Origin: Nostoc sp. T09 | GTDB lineage: Bacteria; Cyanobacteriota; Cyanobacteriia; Cyanobacteriales; Nostocaceae | DNA: 64,000 nt | Assembly (NCBI RefSeq): GCF_002154695.1 | Contig: NZ_MTAV01000121.1 | Location: forward strand, 49,557 to 113,556 | Reading direction: 5' to 3' | Part shown: in pieces, positions 46,639 to 57,401 of the stretch | Numbering within the stretch: position 1 is the first letter of the stretch | Layout of the letters: each line of letters opens with the position of its first letter | Translations under genes and position numbers: made by a program | The notes under the pieces: model-generated | What the model saw: the letters and a program-made list of their open reading frames with translations, nothing else | Databases searched by the model: none | Told to the model about the DNA's origin: nothing

Positions 46639-46775
46639 GCAAGAGGGTAAATCTCATGCAAAAGCGCAAAGAGAAGGGCGATCGCACTCCGGTAAAATTC
46701 TCATGGCTATAAGTAAAGCATCTCGAAGTGAACTTGGCAAACACGCGCGATATCTTATCCTACGCTTGATAAAGC

Positions 46776-48557
46776 TTACGAAGGATTACAGGTCATTTCG
46801 CTAAACTTCCTTAAATTCTCCTGTCGCCACTTAGCGTCTACTTTACGATTAGTCCGCAACTCTAAAACCCTAATTCCCTTATCTGGAAGTGGGTTTAATC
46901 TTTGCTCCAACTGCTGCCAAGAAGTAATTAATTCATGCTCTACACCGTAAGTGGCGCATAATTGAGAGAAATCGATATTCTGGGGAGTGCCAAAAAACTC
47001 TTCAAATGGTGGGTCGAATTTGGCAATGGGTAACATTTCAAAAATTCCACCGCCATTGTTATTAATTAATAAAATTGTGAGATGTCCGACAAATTTATTG
47101 CGGATTAAAAAACCATTGGTGTCATGCAATAAAGCTAAATCTCCTGTTAGCATCACAATACTTTGATGGCGATGAGCAATTCCTAAAGCTGTAGATAATG
47201 TGCCATCAATGCCGTTTGCACCTCGGTTAAAATGCGATCGCACTCCTAAATTATTCGGTTTCCAGAAAAATTCCACATCCCGCACAGGCATACTGTTGGC
47301 GATAAATAGCGGTGTTCCCGGCGGTAAAGTTTGGGAAAGCAACCACGCAGCTTTACCTTCAAATAACTCTTCCATTTTCACCAAGGTTTGATCGATAGCT
47401 TCCCTCACATGCGTTTCTGCTGTACACCACAGTTGCAAGTAGTCAGGAAGAGATGAGGAAGACGAAGAAAACTTTTCTCCCTTGTCCCCTTGTCCACTTG
47501 TCCCCAGATCTTCAATACTCATCCGCAAATGAATCGTCCTCCCATGAAGAGGATCGAGGTTTTGGTCGCTGGGGTCGATTACCCAACGTCGCGCTTGTGT
47601 AGCACTAATCCAAGTACGCAGTTCTTTACTTGTGGGCATTTCTCCTACTTGAATCACCATTTCGGGTGTTAGCTGTTTTGCAAGTTGGGGATTTCGCAAA
47701 ATCTGGTCGTAGGTAGAAATTAAGTAGGGGTTGAGGTCGGCGTAATTTCTGGCTGGGGAAAGTCCTTCTGCTAGGACAGGCCATTTCAATGTTTGGGAAA
47801 GTTGCGCGATCGCTCTACAATACTCCTGTGGTTGCTGTGGTTGGGCAACACCAGCGATAATAATTCCGCGATCGCATTGTTGCCATTCTTGGGGAATGGG
47901 CAATGGAGAATGAGCAACGGGGAATGGGATGGAGTTTGTGACTGCTGCAAAAAATTCTTCTGGGTGAAAGTGCGATTCTAAATAGCTGAAATCAGTCCCA
48001 TCAGGAAGAGGTGCTAAGGGGTCACGTAGGGGAATATTTAGATGTACTGGCCCCTGGGTAGGAGTTTGCGATTTTTCCCAAGCGTGGATTATCGTTTGTC
48101 GCAGATAACCTAGCATTTCTATATCTGGGCAGGGTAAAGCTAACTCTGTTTGCCAGGTTGGGTAAGTGCCATATAATTTCAACTGATCTATCGTTTGACC
48201 AGAGTGGCAATCTCGCAATTCTGGTGGTCTATCAGCAGTTAATATCAACAGAGGTATGCGACTTTCTTTAGCTTCAATCACCGCAGGATAAAAGTTTGCT
48301 CCGGCTGTACCAGATGTGCAAACTAGTACTACAGGCTTACCGCTAGCCTTGGCTTGTCCCAAGGCAAAAAAAGCGGCGGAGCGTTCATCTAAAATAGAAA
48401 TCGCTTCAATCTCAGGCATTTGCTGGGCAAAGGCGATTGCTAGAGGTGTAGAACGAGAACCTGGACAAATGACGGCACAAGTTAACCCTAGGCGCTTTAG
48501 CGTCTCCGTCAAGATATAAGCCCAAAGTTGATTAACATTTTTACAGGCGTTCAGCAT
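46776..48557 (-). CDS. menD: MenD, SEPHCHC synthase
   Basis: MenD is the thiamine-diphosphate enzyme that joins 2-oxoglutarate and isochorismate in phylloquinone synthesis. The 593-residue protein has the N-terminal VICPGSRSTPLAIAF, the conserved catalytic-type Glu further on, the GTAGANFYPAVIEA segment and the C-terminal ThDP motif GDLALLHDTNGFL. Length is normal. Together with MenB it shows the classical (not futalosine) route. It is divergent from folB. Confidence 0.95.
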   Translation of the reverse strand: MLNACKNVNQLWAYILTETLKRLGLTCAVICPGSRSTPLAIAFAQQMPEIEAISILDERSAAFFALGQAKASGKPVVLVCTSGTAGANFYPAVIEAKESRIPLLILTADRPPELRDCHSGQTIDQLKLYGTYPTWQTELALPCPDIEMLGYLRQTIIHAWEKSQTPTQGPVHLNIPLRDPLAPLPDGTDFSYLESHFHPEEFFAAVTNSIPFPVAHSPLPIPQEWQQCDRGIIIAGVAQPQQPQEYCRAIAQLSQTLKWPVLAEGLSPARNYADLNPYLISTYDQILRNPQLAKQLTPEMVIQVGEMPTSKELRTWISATQARRWVIDPSDQNLDPLHGRTIHLRMSIEDLGTSGQGDKGEKFSSSSSSLPDYLQLWCTAETHVREAIDQTLVKMEELFEGKAAWLLSQTLPPGTPLFIANSMPVRDVEFFWKPNNLGVRSHFNRGANGIDGTLSTALGIAHRHQSIVMLTGDLALLHDTNGFLIRNKFVGHLTILLINNNGGGIFEMLPIAKFDPPFEEFFGTPQNIDFSQLCATYGVEHELITSWQQLEQRLNPLPDKGIRVLELRTNRKVDAKWRQENLRKFSEMTCNPS

Positions 48558-48681
48558 TCCAGCAAACAGAGAGATAAGTTCATCGTTAACTACTTAAGCC
48601 TATACTGCAACGCAAAAACCGTGAAGGTAAGGTGACAGATCCAGTTAAAATCCAAAATGCAAAATTCATTAGACAAGTTTT

Positions 48682-49050
48682 ATGGACTGCATTCATTTAA
48701 CGGGAATTCGCAGCTATGGCTACACGGGGTACTTACCTGAAGAACAAGTGCTAGGACAATGGTTTGAGGTAGATGTAAGATTATGGCTGGATCTTTCTAC
48801 GGCTGCTAAAACTGATGCGATCGCAGACACCATAGATTACCGCAGTATCATTAGCTTGGTGCAAAATCTCGTGAAGACATCCAAGTTTGCTTTGGTAGAA
48901 AAGTTAGCTGGTACAATTGCAGATTCTATTCTCCAACAGTGCGATCGCGTCACACAAGTCCAAGTAACTCTCAGCAAACCCGCCGCACCTATTCCAGACT
49001 TTGGTGGCAAAATTAGCATTGAATTGACACGAAATAAGCCTCATCCCTAA
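48682..49050 (+). CDS. folB: FolB, dihydroneopterin aldolase
   Basis: FolB converts 7,8-dihydroneopterin to 6-hydroxymethyl-7,8-dihydropterin in folate synthesis. The 122-residue protein has the family layout: DCIHLTGIRSYGYTGYLPEEQ at the start, ADTIDYRSIISLVQ in the middle and LVEKLAGTIADSIL with the conserved Glu. The C-terminus VQVTLSKPAAPIPDFGG includes the active-site-adjacent Lys-Pro. It stands alone, 124 bp divergent from menD. Confidence 0.92.
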   Translation: MDCIHLTGIRSYGYTGYLPEEQVLGQWFEVDVRLWLDLSTAAKTDAIADTIDYRSIISLVQNLVKTSKFALVEKLAGTIADSILQQCDRVTQVQVTLSKPAAPIPDFGGKISIELTRNKPHP

Positions 49051-50050
49051 AGCACACTGGCACTAATTTACGAAATTTTCAATTCCAAATGCCCTACTTG
49101 AACTCTTTGGTCTATTATTTTTCAAATTGGTATAACTCAACGACTTTGTCAAGTCTGAATTGGTGGATATAGATGATGTGGTGACGTGAGAATTTAGAAA
49201 CACTGAAAGTCAGAAATATATACTTCATCGCGTCACCTTTCTGTTCACATTCTCAGCCTCACTAGATAAAAGTTGTCTTGACAATGTATTTGCACAGATA
49301 CCGCAGAATATTCGCAGCTATTCCTGTTGTGATTACTCATTGCGTTACTACATTGTCCAATACACAAAGCTTAACTTTGAAATTTGTTTAAGAGGGACTA
49401 TATTTTTCTCTAATTTTCTGCCTTAGCAGTTCGCGCTCCGGAAATTATAAAATAACTATTTTATACATCTAACGTATTTTTGCTATTTAACTTTATATAA
49501 GCAATTCACCGTTTTTATTCCAAAATATTGCTTAAATTAAAGTGTAATTTAATACTTTTATTAAAGTAAATTCTCTGTTTTTGTAAGCCAATTATATTAA
49601 TATTCTTAAACCAATTGCTAAAAAGTGTATCAAAAAAAAACTAAGTTGAAATCAAATCTATTTATTGGTTGTCAGCACTTGGATTAATTTTAAATTACTT
49701 CTATAATGGCATTTCTTCAGATATTTTATTCACATCTGAATTCCTTTCTATATTACGTAAATCCCGCAAGCACTTGTAATTTTTATGATTGAAAATTGCC
49801 AAATTGCCAAAATATATCTTTGGTTTTTAATAACTGTATGGCAATTTACATTTCAAAATAGTTACTTACGTTATTAACTGGATATCAACTGTATCAGCAA
49901 TCAAAGAATATGTTAATTAAAAACTTAGTTATTATTTTAGCTAGCAACTACACAGGTAGATTATAGATTGATTATTATAGGATTATTGATTTTCAGAGTG
50001 AGTCGAGACTGAAAACAGAATCTGAACCTTAGCCAACAGATTAGTCTAAC
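49051..50050. other. Intergenic region, no gene seen
   Basis: One kilobase of AT-rich DNA between folB and the GGDEF protein. No ORF, tRNA, repeat or protein remnant was recognised. Confidence 0.5.
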
Positions 50051-51331
50051 ATGTTCGCCCACAAAATCCTAGTTGTTGAGGATGAAGAAATCCTAGCTTT
50101 AGATATAAGAAATAGTTTGCAGAAGCTAGGATATTTTGTTCTAGAAGTTACTGCTTCTGGTGAAGAAGCTATCAAAAAAGTCGCTGAGACAAATCCACAT
50201 TTAGTATTAATTGATATCTGCTTAGCTGGGGAAATCAATGGTATTGAAGTTGTGGATATTATTCAAAACCATTTCCAAATACCCGTTTTATATTTAACGG
50301 AGTACTCGGAAGATATTACATTTAATAAAAGGCGACTCAGTGAGCCTTTTAGCTATATTCTCAAACCATGTGCTGAAAAAGACTTACATTTTGCCGTTGA
50401 AATGGCTCTTTATAAGCACCAAATGAACAAAAAATATGAGGAAGAAAAACAGAGACTGACAGCTATTATTAACAGCATGGGCTGTGCAGTAGTAGTAACA
50501 TATGCTAACGGCAGCATCCAAATGATGAATCCAGTAGCAGAAGCGCTTACAGGTTGGAGACAAGATGAAGCTTATGGGAAAGATTTGGGAGAAGTTGTAA
50601 CCTTAATTGACAAAGATATGGACGAAGTAATAGATAATTTAGCCAGCCAGGCAATACAAGCAGGTGAGACATTGAATCTACCGGATAACTGTACCCTACT
50701 GGCTAAAGATGGCACAAAAGTACCCATTGGTGATTCTGTTGCACCCATCCGCGATGTTGACGGTAATATCAATGGAGCAGTTTTAGTTCTTCAAGATATT
50801 ACTAAACGCAAACAAAACGAGGCAAGACTGCTCCGCAATGCCTGTCATGATGCACTAACAGCACTACCCAATCGAGTTTTGTTTCTCGATCGTCTTAGGC
50901 AAACAATTGAACGCAGCAAACGACGAAATGATTATAATTTTGCAGTTTTATTTTTAGATTTAGATGGCTTTAAGGCGATTAACGATCGCTTTGGACACGC
51001 AATAGGAGATGATTTTTTAGTAGCGATCGCTCGACGCTTAGAGTCATGTTTACGCAGTGGCGATACTGTCGCCCGATTTGGTGGTGATGAGTTTGCCGTG
51101 CTTTTAGAAGACATCAAAGATGTTACAGACGCTACTAATGTAGCTAAGCGCATTCAAGAATCTCTAAGCGTACCACTTATCCTTCATGGACATCAAATAT
51201 GTCCCACTGCTAGCATAGGAATTGCTTTGAGTAGCGGTAGTTATGAAGAGCCACAAAACCTACTCAGAGATGCTGATATTGCCATGTACCGTGCTAAGCG
51301 GCAAGGAAAAGCTCGTTATGGCGTATTTTGA
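50051..51331 (+). CDS. Receiver-PAS-GGDEF protein, diguanylate cyclase
   Basis: The 426-residue protein makes cyclic di-GMP. It has a receiver domain (about residues 5-120; Asp55 in LVLIDICLAG, Lys in YILKPCAEKD), a PAS domain (about 135-255: INSMGCAVVVTY, VLVLQDITKRK) and a GGDEF domain with an intact FGGDEF (344-348). The inhibitory I-site RXXD (RSGD) lies five residues before GGDEF, so product inhibition is expected. There is no EAL domain. It has no neighbour kinase. Confidence 0.93.
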   Translation: MFAHKILVVEDEEILALDIRNSLQKLGYFVLEVTASGEEAIKKVAETNPHLVLIDICLAGEINGIEVVDIIQNHFQIPVLYLTEYSEDITFNKRRLSEPFSYILKPCAEKDLHFAVEMALYKHQMNKKYEEEKQRLTAIINSMGCAVVVTYANGSIQMMNPVAEALTGWRQDEAYGKDLGEVVTLIDKDMDEVIDNLASQAIQAGETLNLPDNCTLLAKDGTKVPIGDSVAPIRDVDGNINGAVLVLQDITKRKQNEARLLRNACHDALTALPNRVLFLDRLRQTIERSKRRNDYNFAVLFLDLDGFKAINDRFGHAIGDDFLVAIARRLESCLRSGDTVARFGGDEFAVLLEDIKDVTDATNVAKRIQESLSVPLILHGHQICPTASIGIALSSGSYEEPQNLLRDADIAMYRAKRQGKARYGVF

Positions 51332-51583
51332 TTAAAATCTTAGGGGTCAGTTGTCATCTATAAATTTTTTCTGAACCTAGATTTTCCAGATCGTTACTCA
51401 ATCACCAGTTAACTTTTACTCAATTCTCGCTAGGAAAGCATTAGCATTACTATGTACCTCTGAGCCACTTAGCTTGATTGTCAAGCCGGCTTATGTATCA
51501 TAATAGTAAGTAGCAAAATCTAACAAGATTGTAAATTTATCCTCTGCTATAAATCCTATTCAAGCGAGTCTCAGAATTCTGTT

Positions 51584-52144
51584 ATGGAAAAAACAGAAAA
51601 ACAGAAAATGCTGGCAGGCGAGTTATATTTTGCAGAAGATCCGGAGTTAGTTGGTGAGAATAAGCGAGCCTGTCGTCTCCTGCGAATGTACAACGCTACA
51701 ACAGAAGAACAACAAGAGCAGCGACGACAAATTTTGCAAGAATTGTTTGGAAAGTTAGGACAAAAAGCATCAATTGTGCCACCATTTCACTGTGACTACG
51801 GCAGTAATATTTATGCTGGCGATAGATTTTATATGAACTATGGCTGTGTAATTTTAGACTGCAATACAGTTCATATTGGTGAAAATGTGATGTGCGCTCC
51901 TTATGTGCAGATATACACTGCCTACCATCCTATAGAACCGGAAATTCGATTTTCTGGCAGGGAACTGGCTGCCCCGGTTAAAATTGGTAATAATGTCTGG
52001 ATTGGTGGCAGTGCAATTATTTGTCCTGGAGTCACAATTGGTGACAATACTACTATTGGTGCTGGTAGTGTAGTAGTCAAAAATATACCTGCAAATGTTG
52101 TTGCTGCGGGAAATCCCTGCCGTATTATTCGGCAGTTATCTTAG
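51584..52144 (+). CDS. Maltose/galactoside-type O-acetyltransferase (LbH fold)
   Basis: The 186-residue protein has the N-terminal Mac domain (MLAGELYFAEDPELVGE) and the left-handed parallel beta-helix hexapeptide repeats (about residues 65-175: YMNYGCVILDCNTVHIGENV, GNNVWIGGSAIICPGVTIGD). The catalytic His of ...TAYHPI and the family motif IGGSAII are present. Members acetylate maltose, galactosides or Nod factors; the natural acceptor here is unknown. Confidence 0.9.
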   Translation: MEKTEKQKMLAGELYFAEDPELVGENKRACRLLRMYNATTEEQQEQRRQILQELFGKLGQKASIVPPFHCDYGSNIYAGDRFYMNYGCVILDCNTVHIGENVMCAPYVQIYTAYHPIEPEIRFSGRELAAPVKIGNNVWIGGSAIICPGVTIGDNTTIGAGSVVVKNIPANVVAAGNPCRIIRQLS

Positions 52145-52324
52145 AACTTAATTGATATAGTGCAGCATGGCAAAAATCACTATCCAAGACAAAAGAATGG
52201 AAAGTTTGTAAAATAAGCAATCTTTCTTCTACTGAATCGGTTTACTCAGGACCTAACTGGGGGTGTCTACAAACACTCCTTAAGAGTATTGTCGAATTAC
52301 CTTTTTGCACTAGAAAATTAACTT

Positions 52325-52705
52325 TTAGAACTTGTATCCTCTAGCAAGCCAATATTGCCAGTCTGCAAGTGCTTCTTGGGTTTCATCATCAGCATCAATG
52401 GCTTCTATTTCTGATAGCCGCGCTGTAAACACATCTTCATCTTTGCCATCGGGATAGACTACTTCTACAAACATATCTTTTTCACACTCATCGTCAGGTG
52501 CCATTCCCAAGACTTCAACTTGTTTTTCCTGGGGTGACGTTGATTTGCGTCCCTTCTTTGTCCACTTGGCCATAAAAGGAAAGTTCAGAGTATCGTCGAG
52601 GTAGTAGTACCAACCCATCGCCCGTTCCTCTTTGTCTTCAGCATCGACAATTATCTCAGTTTCAATGCGATGCTCTCGGGTTTTATCAAGTTCAACACTA
52701 GGCAT
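52325..52705 (-). CDS. CcbP-like calcium-binding protein
   Basis: The 126-residue acidic protein matches the CcbP family found in heterocyst-forming cyanobacteria, where CcbP binds Ca2+ and must be lowered for heterocysts to form. Features visible are RAMGWYYYLDDTLNFPFMA, MAPDDECEKDMFVEV and the C-terminal ADDETQEALADWQYWLARG. It carries an N-terminal block IETEIIVDAEDKEE. A general CcbP homologue is well supported; the specific heterocyst role is inference. Confidence 0.75.
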   Translation of the reverse strand: MPSVELDKTREHRIETEIIVDAEDKEERAMGWYYYLDDTLNFPFMAKWTKKGRKSTSPQEKQVEVLGMAPDDECEKDMFVEVVYPDGKDEDVFTARLSEIEAIDADDETQEALADWQYWLARGYKF

Positions 52706-53105
52706 AAGATCCAGACTTGCTTAGAGTAAATTTTCAAATATGTATACCTTTTTGGCAATAAACTGTCAATTAGCTAGATGTTGCCTCACTTAAGCGCGAT
52801 CTCATAAAATTCTTAAAATTTCACTTATTTTGCGAATTTATCCAATAAAATGAGGAATTTCAGGCATTAAAGGTAAATTTACAAACATTGGCAATAATTC
52901 GTGCAAAACAGTTAGCGTTCCTATCTGATTTGTAAACTTACTCGTAGGATTAGGGAACAGGCACTCGGGCTAAAATCACGGGAAAATTTTTATAATTCAT
53001 ACTATTTCACTTTAATAGTGATACAAATACACGGGTAAGGGTTTAGCAATGCTAAACCCCTACGAAAGATATATCTGTATCAGGATTTTTTTGAATTGGT
53101 ATCAC
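52706..53105. other. Intergenic region with a REP-like hairpin
   Basis: About 400 bp without a gene. A perfect hairpin GGGTTTAGCA/TGCTAAACCC (53039-53059) lies 47 bp from the end of the membrane-protein gene and may act as its terminator. It is a recurrent cyanobacterial palindrome type. Confidence 0.5.
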
Positions 53106-53885
53106 TCACTGCCTTTGAATGACGGTGTGATTTGGATTACTACTCAATTTCACTTCTGAAATTTTTATATCAATTGTGTTTGAAGCAATCAAGTCTGCTG
53201 CCTCTTGCAAAAGCTCATGCTGTTCTTGTTGAATTGCCTCTAATCTATGAGAAATTTCTACCAATCTTTGCTGTTTATCTTGATAAATTATTTGAGAATC
53301 TTCTGGTAGCAAAGCTGACATTTGACTAATTGGTTGAGTATTGGTCATTTTTTGAAGAGCAAAAGTACCAAATTTGCTTAAGGATAGAAAGCTAACTTTT
53401 ATTAAAGCCTGAATTAATTTGATTGGTACTTGTAGAATTGACCAACTAGCTGCCTCAATCAAGCGCATTATCGCTTTGATAATACTCCAAACTAGAGCTA
53501 GTATGAACACCAAAATTACACAACTAATAATCGGGTGATTAGTTGCCCAACTGAGTATTTGAACCAGCTTTAAGAAAAAAGGATGTTGTGCTAGCCAGTC
53601 ATTCATCGAAGAAGCGATCGCTGTTTGAACTGCTACTGATGTTGTACTCTTAATTTGCTCAGCAGTTTGCAAACTCTCTTCTACAGAACCTTTAGCTTGT
53701 TCCCAAGTTGTCGTAACTGTATTAATTGCTTTATCGGTAGCTTGATTTGCCGTTTCTTTGAAAGACTGGCCTGCTTGTTGTGCTGAGTTGGTTAGAGAGT
53801 TCACACTATTGTTGACAAAATATTTCGCTTGTTGAAAGCGTTGCCAAATTCCTGCCGACAAATTGATGTCTATTTGAGGTGCCAT
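53106..53885 (-). CDS. Membrane protein of unknown function, downstream of P450
   Basis: The ATG at 53885 is chosen because a longer frame would overlap the P450 gene. The 259-residue protein (MAPQIDINLSAGIWQRFQQA) has an amphipathic, Ala/Gln/Thr-rich N-terminal half (about residues 15-90), a strong membrane stretch (about 115-145, PIISCVILVFILALVWSII) and a C-terminal helical part. It starts 8 bp after the P450 stop codon, so it is co-transcribed. I do not recognise a family. Confidence 0.6.
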   Translation of the reverse strand: MAPQIDINLSAGIWQRFQQAKYFVNNSVNSLTNSAQQAGQSFKETANQATDKAINTVTTTWEQAKGSVEESLQTAEQIKSTTSVAVQTAIASSMNDWLAQHPFFLKLVQILSWATNHPIISCVILVFILALVWSIIKAIMRLIEAASWSILQVPIKLIQALIKVSFLSLSKFGTFALQKMTNTQPISQMSALLPEDSQIIYQDKQQRLVEISHRLEAIQQEQHELLQEAADLIASNTIDIKISEVKLSSNPNHTVIQRQ

Positions 53886-53893
53886 AGAACATT

Positions 53894-55210
53894 TCACCGA
53901 GGCTGAAATCGAACCCGTAACCCATCTTTGGGGCGATTCGTAGGAATTCGTACTGTAGCTAAACTTTGATTGGGCAATATTTCCCAATCATAGCTGCGTA
54001 AAAGATGGGCAGCAACAATCTTCATTTCCATTTTGGCGAAGGCTATGCCAATACAGATGCGTGGTCCACCGCCGAAACCAATTAAACTAAAGGGATAATT
54101 CTTATTTTCTTGGCGTTCTTGGCTAAACCTGTCTGGATCAAAACGTTCTGGCTTAGAATAAATTTCTTCTAGGCGATGAGTTACAGGAATTGAATACAAC
54201 AGTTGCCAACCAGCCGGAACATGAAAGCCTTGAAATTCAAACTCTTTAATCACACCACGAAAACCACCTCCAACTGCTGGGTGTAGTCGTTCAACTTCCA
54301 ACAAAACCTGCTCTAGATAAGGCATTTGACCTAATTGTTCTAAACTCAAAGCACCTTGATTAGCAAGTTGCATTTGCTCTTCCCTAACGCGTTTCATAAT
54401 CTCGGGATTACGTGCTAACTCTAAGCACAACCAAGTCAACATTGAAGTTGTAGTTTCATGTCCTGCAAAAAGTAACAGCACCGCTTGAGCGATGAGTTCC
54501 CTTTCACTCATGCTATTACCTTCTTCATCTCTAGCTTGAATTAACAAACTCAGAGCATCTTTAGTCGGGTTTTGCTGCCGTTCTCTGATAACCTTAGTTA
54601 CATGCTCTAGAATTTGATTGCGAGCTGCTACAGCTTTGCCAAATTTAGTAAATGGTAGTGGTAATCTGTTAATCGAAAACAAACCATTTGACAGCGCTTT
54701 AAATAACTTACTCAAGCGCACATTTTCATCACCAGGATTAGTTCCCAATAACAACTGACTAGCAATATCAAATGTCAGTTGTTTAAATTCCTCAAACCAA
54801 ATAAACTCCTGTTGTTTTTGCCATTTTTGGAGATAGCTAAGTGTAATCGCTTCCATTGTGGTGACATAATTTGCTAATGCTGGCCCATGTAAAGCTGGCA
54901 TCATTAAGCGGCGATTTTTGCGGTGTTCCTGTCCATCTTGGAGAAAAAGAGATTCGCCTAGCAATATTTTGAAATTCTCCGGCCATCCCTCACGCCAAGA
55001 AAAATAGTCCATGTGCTTGGCAAGAACGAACTCAACCGCTTCTGGTCCTACCATTGCTACAGTTGGTCTACCTAAAAGATTAGTTCTAAAAATAGACCCA
55101 TACTGCTGATAGCGCTGGTTAACAAAGTTGTAGGGGTCAACAATAAATGCAAGTGTCTCACCTAATATAGGTAAACCAGAGTTTCCGGGTGGTAGTTGAG
55201 AACTTTTCAT
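53894..55210 (-). CDS. Cytochrome P450 (CYP120-like)
   Basis: The 438-residue P450 has the oxygen-binding helix-I motif AGHETTTSM, the ExxR pair with EVERLHPAVGGGFRG, and the heme loop FGGGPRICIGIAFAKME with the cysteine ligand. It starts with a short proline-rich hinge (LPPGNSGLPILGE). This pattern resembles cyanobacterial CYP120, which hydroxylates retinoic acid, but the substrate is not certain. It is co-transcribed with a membrane protein 8 bp downstream. Confidence 0.88.
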   Translation of the reverse strand: MKSSQLPPGNSGLPILGETLAFIVDPYNFVNQRYQQYGSIFRTNLLGRPTVAMVGPEAVEFVLAKHMDYFSWREGWPENFKILLGESLFLQDGQEHRKNRRLMMPALHGPALANYVTTMEAITLSYLQKWQKQQEFIWFEEFKQLTFDIASQLLLGTNPGDENVRLSKLFKALSNGLFSINRLPLPFTKFGKAVAARNQILEHVTKVIRERQQNPTKDALSLLIQARDEEGNSMSERELIAQAVLLLFAGHETTTSMLTWLCLELARNPEIMKRVREEQMQLANQGALSLEQLGQMPYLEQVLLEVERLHPAVGGGFRGVIKEFEFQGFHVPAGWQLLYSIPVTHRLEEIYSKPERFDPDRFSQERQENKNYPFSLIGFGGGPRICIGIAFAKMEMKIVAAHLLRSYDWEILPNQSLATVRIPTNRPKDGLRVRFQPR

Positions 55211-55314
55211 TGTGTCAATTATTTTCTGCTAATCATTAACATTAGCAAAAACCAACACAATAAAAGTAAGGGCGCGTTTACCGCACCCTTACCAATGTAT
55301 TCACTGTGACCCGA

Positions 55315-55500
55315 CTATGCAATTACAGTAATATCAGTGCTAGTGAGCGTTGCCTTATTTGTTAACTGGGCTATTTGAACTTGTGCCACGCCCCCAATTC
55401 CATCTGTATCAAAGAAAAGGTTACCTGTATTTTTATTGTAAATAAAGCGATCGCTCGCTGTGGTAGAACTTGTACCAGACCTGAACAAACTGGGGTTATT
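55315..55500 (-). pseudogene. C-terminal fragment of an RTX/hemolysin-type protein
   Basis: The reverse strand has an open stretch of about 60 codons ending in a stop, reading SLFRSGTSSTTASDRFIYN, then TGNLFFDTDGIGGVAQVQI and DITVIA. This is the conserved C-terminal end of cyanobacterial hemolysin-type calcium-binding proteins. No start codon or upstream calcium-binding repeats are present: a stop occurs just before the fragment. It is the remnant of a deleted gene. Confidence 0.75.
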
Positions 55501-55591
55501 TAGAAAATAAAAATTAAAAAGGAAGCAGTCTGGCTCCGCTTAAGCAATAGAATCGGAAACATTCTGCCTCCAGTCAAGAGGTAATTAGTAA

Positions 55592-57280
55592 TTAATTAAA
55601 CAAATCCAAATCAGTTACTGCACCGAGACTGCTAGAAGCTACCAATTTGGCATATTTAGCTAATACACCTTTGGTATAACGAGGTGTAGGCGGTTGCCAA
55701 TTGACACGACGACGAGTTAATTCTTCATCGGATATGTTCAACTGTAATAGACGAGCATGGGCATCGATTGTGATGCTATCACCTTCTTCCACAAGGGCGA
55801 TCGCACCCCCAACAGCAGCCTCCGGTGCAACGTGACCTACTACCATGCCGTAAGTACCACCGGAGAAACGTCCGTCGGTAATTAATCCGACAGCATCGCC
55901 TAAACCAGCACCAATAAGCGCTGAGGTGGGAGCCAGCATTTCCCGCATACCAGGACCACCTTTTGGCCCTTCATAGCGGATGACAAGCACATCACCAGCT
56001 TGAATCTTACCTGCAAGAATTGCATCTAAACAGGATTCTTCTGATTCAAATACTCGTGCAGGTCCAGTAATTGTTGGCTTTTTCACGCCAGTAATTTTAG
56101 CGACAGCACCTTCTGTTGCTAGATTGCCTTTAAGAATCGCTAAGTGGCCTTGGGCATACATTGGATTATTCCAAGGACGAATCACATCTTGGTTAGCAGG
56201 TGGTTCTTCTGGTACATCTGCTAATATCTCTGCAATTGTTTGACCGCTGATTGTCATGCAATCTGGGTGTAACAAACCATGCACAAGTAGCATTTTCATC
56301 ACTTGGGGAATGCCACCAGCTTTATGCAAGTCCGTAGCCACATACCTACCACTTGGTTTTAAATCACACAAAACAGGAACCTTGGCACGAATAATTTCAA
56401 AATCATCCAAAGTTAGTTCTACACCAGCAGCACGAGCGATCGCCAGAAAATGCAACACTGCATTTGTTGAACCACCCACTGCCATAATTACAGAAATGGC
56501 ATTTTCGATAGATTGGCGGGTGATAATCTGGCGGGGCAAAAGTTGTTTACGAATCGCCTCTACTAAGACGAATGCCGATTTTTCTGTACTGTCAGCTTTT
56601 TCTGCATCTTCAGCTGCCATTGTGGAAGAATAAGGTAAACTCATCCCCATTGCTTCAAAAGCAGAAGACATGGTGTTAGCTGTGTACATACCACCGCAAG
56701 AACCAGCACCAGGACAAGCATGGCGTTCGACTTCTATTAGTTCATTCTCGTCAATTTTGCCAGCGCTGTATTGACCTACAGCTTCAAAAGAACTGACAAC
56801 AGTTAAATCACGGCCGTTGTAGTGTCCAGGTTTAATTGTGCCACCGTAAACAAAAATAGCAGGGATATTCATGCGCGCGATCGCCAGCATTGCCCCTGGC
56901 ATATTCTTATCACAACCACCAATCGCCAGCACACCATCCATACTTTGTCCTGTACAGGCGGTTTCTATGGAGTCTGCAATCACTTCTCGCGACACTAGGG
57001 AATATTTCATCCCTTCAGTTCCCATCGAAATCCCATCACTAATAGTAATTGTGCCGAACAGCTGTGGCATTGCTCCAGCACTTTTAACAGCAACCTCAGC
57101 CCTTTGCGCTAGTTGGTTTATCCCCATATTACAGGGAGTGATTGTGCTGTAACCATTGGCAATACCAACAATGGCTTTATTGAAATCCTCATCCTGAAAA
57201 CCAACTGCACGCAGCATAGCGCGGTTAGGCGATCGCTGCACCCCTTGTGTGACAACTTTACTTCTGAGATTCTCTGACAT
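55592..57280 (-). CDS. ilvD: IlvD, dihydroxy-acid dehydratase
   Basis: IlvD makes the 2-keto acids of valine and isoleucine and also supplies pantothenate precursor. The start at 57280 ([17 protein letters not shown]) is preferred over an ATG 33 bp earlier. The 562-residue protein has the iron-sulphur cysteines in [12 protein letters not shown] and [16 protein letters not shown], plus [19 protein letters not shown] near the C-terminus. Length is normal. A LysR-type regulator is divergent, 121 bp away, and could regulate it. Confidence 0.96.
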   Translation of the reverse strand: MSENLRSKVVTQGVQRSPNRAMLRAVGFQDEDFNKAIVGIANGYSTITPCNMGINQLAQRAEVAVKSAGAMPQLFGTITISDGISMGTEGMKYSLVSREVIADSIETACTGQSMDGVLAIGGCDKNMPGAMLAIARMNIPAIFVYGGTIKPGHYNGRDLTVVSSFEAVGQYSAGKIDENELIEVERHACPGAGSCGGMYTANTMSSAFEAMGMSLPYSSTMAAEDAEKADSTEKSAFVLVEAIRKQLLPRQIITRQSIENAISVIMAVGGSTNAVLHFLAIARAAGVELTLDDFEIIRAKVPVLCDLKPSGRYVATDLHKAGGIPQVMKMLLVHGLLHPDCMTISGQTIAEILADVPEEPPANQDVIRPWNNPMYAQGHLAILKGNLATEGAVAKITGVKKPTITGPARVFESEESCLDAILAGKIQAGDVLVIRYEGPKGGPGMREMLAPTSALIGAGLGDAVGLITDGRFSGGTYGMVVGHVAPEAAVGGAIALVEEGDSITIDAHARLLQLNISDEELTRRRVNWQPPTPRYTKGVLAKYAKLVASSSLGAVTDLDLFN

Positions 57281-57401
57281 TGTTTTTTCACCCATTGCTC
57301 TAGCATCGAGCAAATCTCTGTAGGAGTATCATAGGTATACTTTATTTGATATGTCCAATATATATTTATTTAAAATTGAGATTTATAAAGTATTAAAAAT
57401 T

